Shown in pieces: positions 60,486 to 64,000 of a stretch of DNA of 64,000 bases (positions within the stretch are counted from its first letter, which is position 1; every line of letters starts with the position of its first letter). The DNA comes from Sporosarcina jiandibaonis. GTDB lineage: Bacteria; Bacillota; Bacilli; Bacillales_A; Planococcaceae. The notes under the pieces are model-generated. The model was given only the letters and a program-made list of their open reading frames with translations, was not told the DNA's origin and did not search any database. A program made the position numbers and the translations under genes. The DNA is taken from contig NZ_JAAOIY010000002.1 in the NCBI RefSeq assembly GCF_013184495.1, forward strand, positions 248,001-312,000, read 5' to 3'.

Positions 60486-61544
60486 TTGATCAATGAACAA
60501 GAAGTACGTGAATTAGTAGGTCAGTTAAAAGATCCGTTTTTACATAAATCACTTGCGGAGACGGATGGAATAAGCGAAGTTTCAATTAACGTTGAGAAAG
60601 AGCATGTTAGCGTCAAGCTTGCACTAGCTAAAGTCAATACTGCAGAACAATTGCCGTTTCAAATGAAGGTTGTCGATATCTTAAAAGAGGCTGGTGCCAA
60701 AACCGTCGGGATTCGATTTGAAGAACTATCGCAAGAAGTTCTGGATAAGTTTCGCGGAACGGCGACTGAGTCGGAAGCACAAGATATATTATCGCCATTA
60801 AGTAATGTTGAGTTTATCTCAATTGCTTCGGGTAAAGGCGGCGTCGGAAAGTCAACTGTATCGGTTAATATCGCGGTTGCACTTGCACGGCTCGGAAAAA
60901 AAGTCGGTTTAATTGATGCTGATATTTACGGATTCAGCGTTCCGGATATGATGGGTGTTACGGAAATGCCGATTGTTCGCGATAATCGAATTATTCCGGT
61001 AGAACGTCTCGGTGTCAAAGTCATTTCGATGGGCTTTTTTGTGGAAGATAATGCACCGGTTGTATGGAGGGGCCCAATGCTTGGAAAAGCACTGGACCAA
61101 TTTTTCCGTGATGTTGAGTGGGGGGATCTCGACTACTTATTCCTCGATTTGCCGCCGGGAACTGGGGATATCGCTCTTGATATTCATCAAATGCTTCCTG
61201 CATCAAAAGAAATTATCGTTACAACACCTCACCCGACAGCAGCATTTGTAGCTGCGCGTGCCGGAGCTATGGCACTTCAGACGGATCACGAACTAATAGG
61301 TGTTATTGAAAATATGTCGTGGTTCGAATCAGAAGTTACTGGCGAGCGTGAATATGTTTTCGGTAAAGGCGGAGGTACTCGATTAGCTGAAGAGCTTCGG
61401 ACTGATTTGATCGGTCAAATTCCACTTGGGCAACCAGATTGGAATGAAGAAGATTTCGCTCCATCTGTTTATGCGGAGGACCATCCAATCGGAATGATTT
61501 ATACAGAAATTGCAAATCGCATTTTGGAAAAAACGAACAAATAA
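60486..61544 (+). CDS. salA: SalA, Mrp/ApbC-family P-loop ATPase
   Basis: A 352-residue MRP-family ATPase. In B. subtilis SalA represses scoC; family members also act as Fe-S carriers. An N-terminal DUF59-type domain (1-80) precedes the deviant Walker A SGKGGVGKST (near residue 120) and the family motif DADIYGFSVPDMMG. The CPxC iron-sulfur motif of other MRP proteins is absent. TTG 60486 is chosen because AAGGAG ends 8 bp before it; GTG 60477 and TTG 60480 are too close. Confidence 0.92.
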   Translation: MINEQEVRELVGQLKDPFLHKSLAETDGISEVSINVEKEHVSVKLALAKVNTAEQLPFQMKVVDILKEAGAKTVGIRFEELSQEVLDKFRGTATESEAQDILSPLSNVEFISIASGKGGVGKSTVSVNIAVALARLGKKVGLIDADIYGFSVPDMMGVTEMPIVRDNRIIPVERLGVKVISMGFFVEDNAPVVWRGPMLGKALDQFFRDVEWGDLDYLFLDLPPGTGDIALDIHQMLPASKEIIVTTPHPTAAFVAARAGAMALQTDHELIGVIENMSWFESEVTGEREYVFGKGGGTRLAEELRTDLIGQIPLGQPDWNEEDFAPSVYAEDHPIGMIYTEIANRILEKTNK

Positions 61545-61563
61545 ACATATAATGGCGGAGGGG

Positions 61564-62178
61564 CTATTTGCCTCCTCCTCCGCCACCACCTTGACCACCT
61601 TGACCTCCTTGTCCAGATTCTTCCTCTTTTTTGCCTTTTTCACCTTTTTCTTCTGCTTTTCCGGCTTCTTTAATTAATTTCTCCCATTTCGTTTGAAGAA
61701 GTGGGCTATTTATCGTCTCTTCGATTGCTTTTTCGTATTGCTCTTTCATCGTTGAAGATTTGAGAATTGTTTCCATTTGTTTTTGCATATCGGGTTGTCC
61801 GAAAAAATCCTCCATTGCTTTTTGAAATGAAGCATCCTCCATTAACTTTTTCATAACGTCCTCTTGTTGTTCCTTCATGCTTTTAGCGACTGATTCCGTA
61901 AATTTGGGATCTTCAAATGCTTTTTTCCAAAAGTCTTCTCCCTTTTTGGAAAGCAATGTTTCCTCTATCGACTTTTTTACTTCTGGTTGTTCCAGTGCAA
62001 GCAATTCGCGAAAATCATCTTCAGACAATATTTGGCGAAGTGTTTTCTTTCCATCTTCTGTTTGAAGCGAATCTGTCATCATCTTTTTAATCTCATCATA
62101 ATTCGGGGCGGTATTTTCCGTAGTGCACCCGGCTAATAAAAATATGACAGCAAAAACTTTCAGTAAGCTTTTCTTCAC
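61564..62178 (-). CDS. gerD: GerD, germinosome lipoprotein
   Basis: GerD scaffolds nutrient receptors in the spore inner membrane for fast germination. The 204-residue protein has a lipoprotein signal with LLAGC, a long helical body rich in charged residues, and a C-terminal Gly/Gln-rich tail typical of GerD (GGQGGQGGGG). GTG 62178 follows AAGGGA. It converges on salA with only about 20 bp between stop codons and diverges from kbaA. Confidence 0.94.
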   Translation of the reverse strand: MKKSLLKVFAVIFLLAGCTTENTAPNYDEIKKMMTDSLQTEDGKKTLRQILSEDDFRELLALEQPEVKKSIEETLLSKKGEDFWKKAFEDPKFTESVAKSMKEQQEDVMKKLMEDASFQKAMEDFFGQPDMQKQMETILKSSTMKEQYEKAIEETINSPLLQTKWEKLIKEAGKAEEKGEKGKKEEESGQGGQGGQGGGGGGGK

Positions 62179-62318
62179 GGAATTCATTCCCTTCAATCCG
62201 TTTTCATCTATTGTTCACATTCAGGCGGATAATATGCATTTAATGTTTTCATAAATAGATTTTTAGGGAAATCGTTGTTACACTAATAAGAGCAATCTAA
62301 AACGGGGGAATAATTGTC

Positions 62319-62999
62319 GTGACAATACGAAATTGGGTTAAATTCTTTTTTAACGCGTTATTAATTGGAGGATTCGTTACAGCGGTAGCCGGTTTGATTG
62401 TCCGTTGGGGATTCTTTTCGGAGTTATTAGCTGCAGGTGAAACTTGGCAGTTCATAGGTGCGCTACTATGGATGGTCTTTTTGGGATTCACAATGAGTGT
62501 CGTGGCGCAGATGGGTTTCTTTGCCTACTTAACAGTTCATCAATTTGGCGTGAATATTTTTAGAACGCTGACACTTTGGAATTGGGTGCAGCTTTTAATT
62601 ATAGCGGTGGTTCTGTTTGACTTGATCTTCTTTAGGTTCCGTTTGACGTCTGAAGATACGGGTCGTTCATTATTATACTTAACATTACTCGCTTCACTTG
62701 TCATTGTCTCTGCAATTACAGCTTATTTTAAAGCGAAGTGGACGAAGAAACATACGCTCATATCAGCATTGTTTTTTATGATTGTCATTACGACACTCGA
62801 ATGGTTGCCGGCACTCATGGTTCGTTCTGGTAATATCGATACGTGGGTGACAATACTTTTATTCCCGCTTCTTGCGGTGAATGCATATCAAATATTGGCT
62901 TTGCCAAAGTATAATACAATGTCAGATATTGATAAGGCAAAATTAGACGCTCGTCGCGAAGCGCGTCGAAAAGAAAAGAAAGCGGCAGCCTCTAAATAA
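62319..62999 (+). CDS. kbaA: KbaA, KinB-signalling activation protein
   Basis: KbaA is needed for activation of the sporulation kinase KinB. The 226-residue protein has about six membrane helices and a basic C-terminal tail (DARREARRKEKK). GTG 62319 follows ACGGGGGAA. Divergent from gerD, as in B. subtilis. Confidence 0.93.
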   Translation: MTIRNWVKFFFNALLIGGFVTAVAGLIVRWGFFSELLAAGETWQFIGALLWMVFLGFTMSVVAQMGFFAYLTVHQFGVNIFRTLTLWNWVQLLIIAVVLFDLIFFRFRLTSEDTGRSLLYLTLLASLVIVSAITAYFKAKWTKKHTLISALFFMIVITTLEWLPALMVRSGNIDTWVTILLFPLLAVNAYQILALPKYNTMSDIDKAKLDARREARRKEKKAAASK

Positions 63000-63004
63000 T
63001 AAAA

Positions 63005-63048
63005 AGCAGCACAATTTGTCGAATCAGACAATTGTGCTGTTTTTTTGT
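63005..63048. terminator. bidirectional terminator between kbaA and pdaB-like gene
   Basis: AGCAGCACAATTTGTC (63005-63020) pairs with GACAATTGTGCT with one bulge, followed by TTTTTTT; the complementary strand starts with a TTTTT run, suiting the convergent gene. Confidence 0.85.
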
Positions 63049-63067
63049 ACGGTAAAAATGAAGATGA

Positions 63068-63730
63068 TTATTTAGGAATTTTTTTCGTTTTTCCCTGAAT
63101 ACCAAAAATAACATTTTCAATTGATTGGAAATCTCGACTTTCGGAAAGTCTTTTTATGTCAGCTAAATTTACGCGTAGTTTCCTGTGATGGGGTATAGAA
63201 ATAATTTCTCCTTTTATTTCGGGTGGAATATCGCCGCCGGTCCATACATAAGAAGAACCAATTGCATTTACTTCGGACTCCCATAGAAGTTCATGTAAAA
63301 AATGAGAAAACACTTCGTCTTTCGTTCGAAACCACAATGGTTTTTCGCCGAAGACCTTTTCGAACTCTTCTAGTTGTTGCACTAAAAGTTTTGCATCATT
63401 TTCGTAAGCTGAACCATCATGTCCGAGAAGAGCGGTAGGAATATTTTTATCTTTGATAATACGAACTGTTTCTGGAAACCGACCAGCCCAATCCATGTCA
63501 ATAAAAAGTGTCGGATAGGGCTTTTTTAATTCCTTGATCCAATTCAGTACTTCGTCATCACCGAACGAAATATTAACAGTAAGTGCAGAACCATATGTAC
63601 CATGCGTAATAGCAACTGGTTCTTCAGTGATACGGAAGACGTTTGTCAGGGAATAGTTTTTTGGCAACGGTGGAAAAAGTAAAAACAAACCACAAGTAAT
63701 AATAAATAAAATAATTAATTTCTTGTACAT
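63068..63730 (-). CDS. divergent PdaB-like polysaccharide-deacetylase-fold protein
   Basis: A 220-residue protein with an N-terminal membrane anchor (residues 4-20) in the pdaB position. LTVNISFGDDE (50-60) aligns with LTFDISWGDE of B. subtilis PdaB, and PTLFIDMDWAGRFPETVRII with [20 protein letters not shown]. The first catalytic Asp of the TFD motif is Asn53 here, and the HxxxH and RPP motifs are not recognisable, so deacetylase activity is doubtful. PdaB is needed to keep spores stable in B. subtilis. ATG 63730 follows AAAAGGAGG. Confidence 0.75.
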   Translation of the reverse strand: MYKKLIILFIITCGLFLLFPPLPKNYSLTNVFRITEEPVAITHGTYGSALTVNISFGDDEVLNWIKELKKPYPTLFIDMDWAGRFPETVRIIKDKNIPTALLGHDGSAYENDAKLLVQQLEEFEKVFGEKPLWFRTKDEVFSHFLHELLWESEVNAIGSSYVWTGGDIPPEIKGEIISIPHHRKLRVNLADIKRLSESRDFQSIENVIFGIQGKTKKIPK

Positions 63731-63838
63731 ATCTTGTCCTCCTTTTGCACAACCTATGTATACGATATGAGCATGATTTGACAAATATGATGAAGTCATG
63801 TTATTATTTAAAAGTCGCTGTCAGAAAGAGCAAAAAGC

Positions 63839-63866
63839 TTGCTTTTTATATTTGTTTTGTTATAAT
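63839..63866 (+). promoter_or_regulatory. promoter of the tRNA cluster
   Basis: TTGCTT (63839-63844), 16-bp spacer and TATAAT (63861-63866), 28 bp before the first tRNA. Confidence 0.7.
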
Positions 63867-63893
63867 AGATTTTGTTGATAAATTAATGATTAT

Positions 63894-63968
63894 TCCGCAG
63901 TAGCTCAGTGGTAGAGCAATCGGCTGTTAACCGATCGGTCGTAGGTTCGAATCCTACCTGCGGAGCCA
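63894..63968 (+). tRNA. tRNA-Asn (anticodon GTT)
   Basis: A complete 75-nt tRNA: acceptor arms TCCGCAG/CTGCGGA with discriminator G and encoded CCA, D-arm AGCTCAGTGGTAGAGC, anticodon loop CTGTTAA with GTT, and T-arm GTAGGTTCGAATCCTAC. It starts a tRNA cluster. Confidence 0.96.
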
Positions 63969-63971
63969 TAC

Positions 63972-64000
63972 GCTTCCATAGCTCAGTAGGTAGAGTGCTT
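63972..64000 (+). tRNA. 5' part of a second tRNA, probably tRNA-Thr
   Basis: GCTTCCATAGCTCAGTAGGT matches the acceptor and D-arm of the Bacillus tRNA-Thr(GGT) that follows tRNA-Asn in that cluster. The anticodon lies beyond the window, so the amino acid is inferred. Confidence 0.7.

Overview
The window is a core chromosomal stretch of an endospore-forming low-to-mid GC Firmicute of the order Bacillales. Gene order follows the Bacillus subtilis ctsR-to-pdaB region almost exactly. The sporulation genes sigH, cwlD, gerD and kbaA point to a spore former. Gene content and protein sequences look most like the Planococcaceae (a Sporosarcina-like organism), but that family assignment is an inference.

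Layout. 1-6400: class III heat-shock operon (ctsR-mcsA-mcsB-clpC) and radA, with CtsR operators in front of both ctsR and clpC. 6500-15200: yacL, ispD-ispF, gltX, a T-box-controlled cysE-cysS-mrnC-rlmB-rae1 run, and sigH from its own promoter. 15200-32100: rpmG-secE-nusG, rplK-rplA, rplJ-rplL behind an L10 leader, an RsmC-like methyltransferase, rpoB-rpoC, and the str operon (rplGB, rpsL, rpsG, fusA, tuf). 32100-33900: an insertion holding a tandem 90-bp repeat and a Na+/H+ antiporter gene. 34000-48300: the S10-spc-alpha ribosomal protein superoperon with secY, adk, infA and rpoA. 48700-53000: ecfA1-ecfA2-ecfT, truA, rplM-rpsI. 53000-56200: an AT-rich accessory island. 56300-64000: modABC, a DUF421 membrane protein, a rhodanese, cwlD, salA, gerD, kbaA, a PdaB-like gene and the start of a tRNA cluster.

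The accessory island is the most unusual part. It sits at the 3' end of rpsI. It carries a decayed tyrosine-recombinase gene next to rpsI and a second, degraded copy of the rpsI 3' end about 2.5 kb downstream, which is what an integrated element targeting rpsI would leave. The cargo is a compact RiPP-like locus: an MvdD-type ATP-grasp ligase, a 65-residue precursor with a Thr/Ser-rich then Asp-rich tail (a graspetide-like substrate), and a divergent 140-residue protein with eight cysteines confined to its C-terminal half. No transporter or protease is present in the island.

Three core-genome irregularities stand out. disA is absent from its usual place between radA and yacL. map (methionine aminopeptidase) is absent between adk and infA as a gene, but recognisable fragments of it remain. 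The PdaB-position protein has lost the conserved catalytic aspartate of the deacetylase motif.
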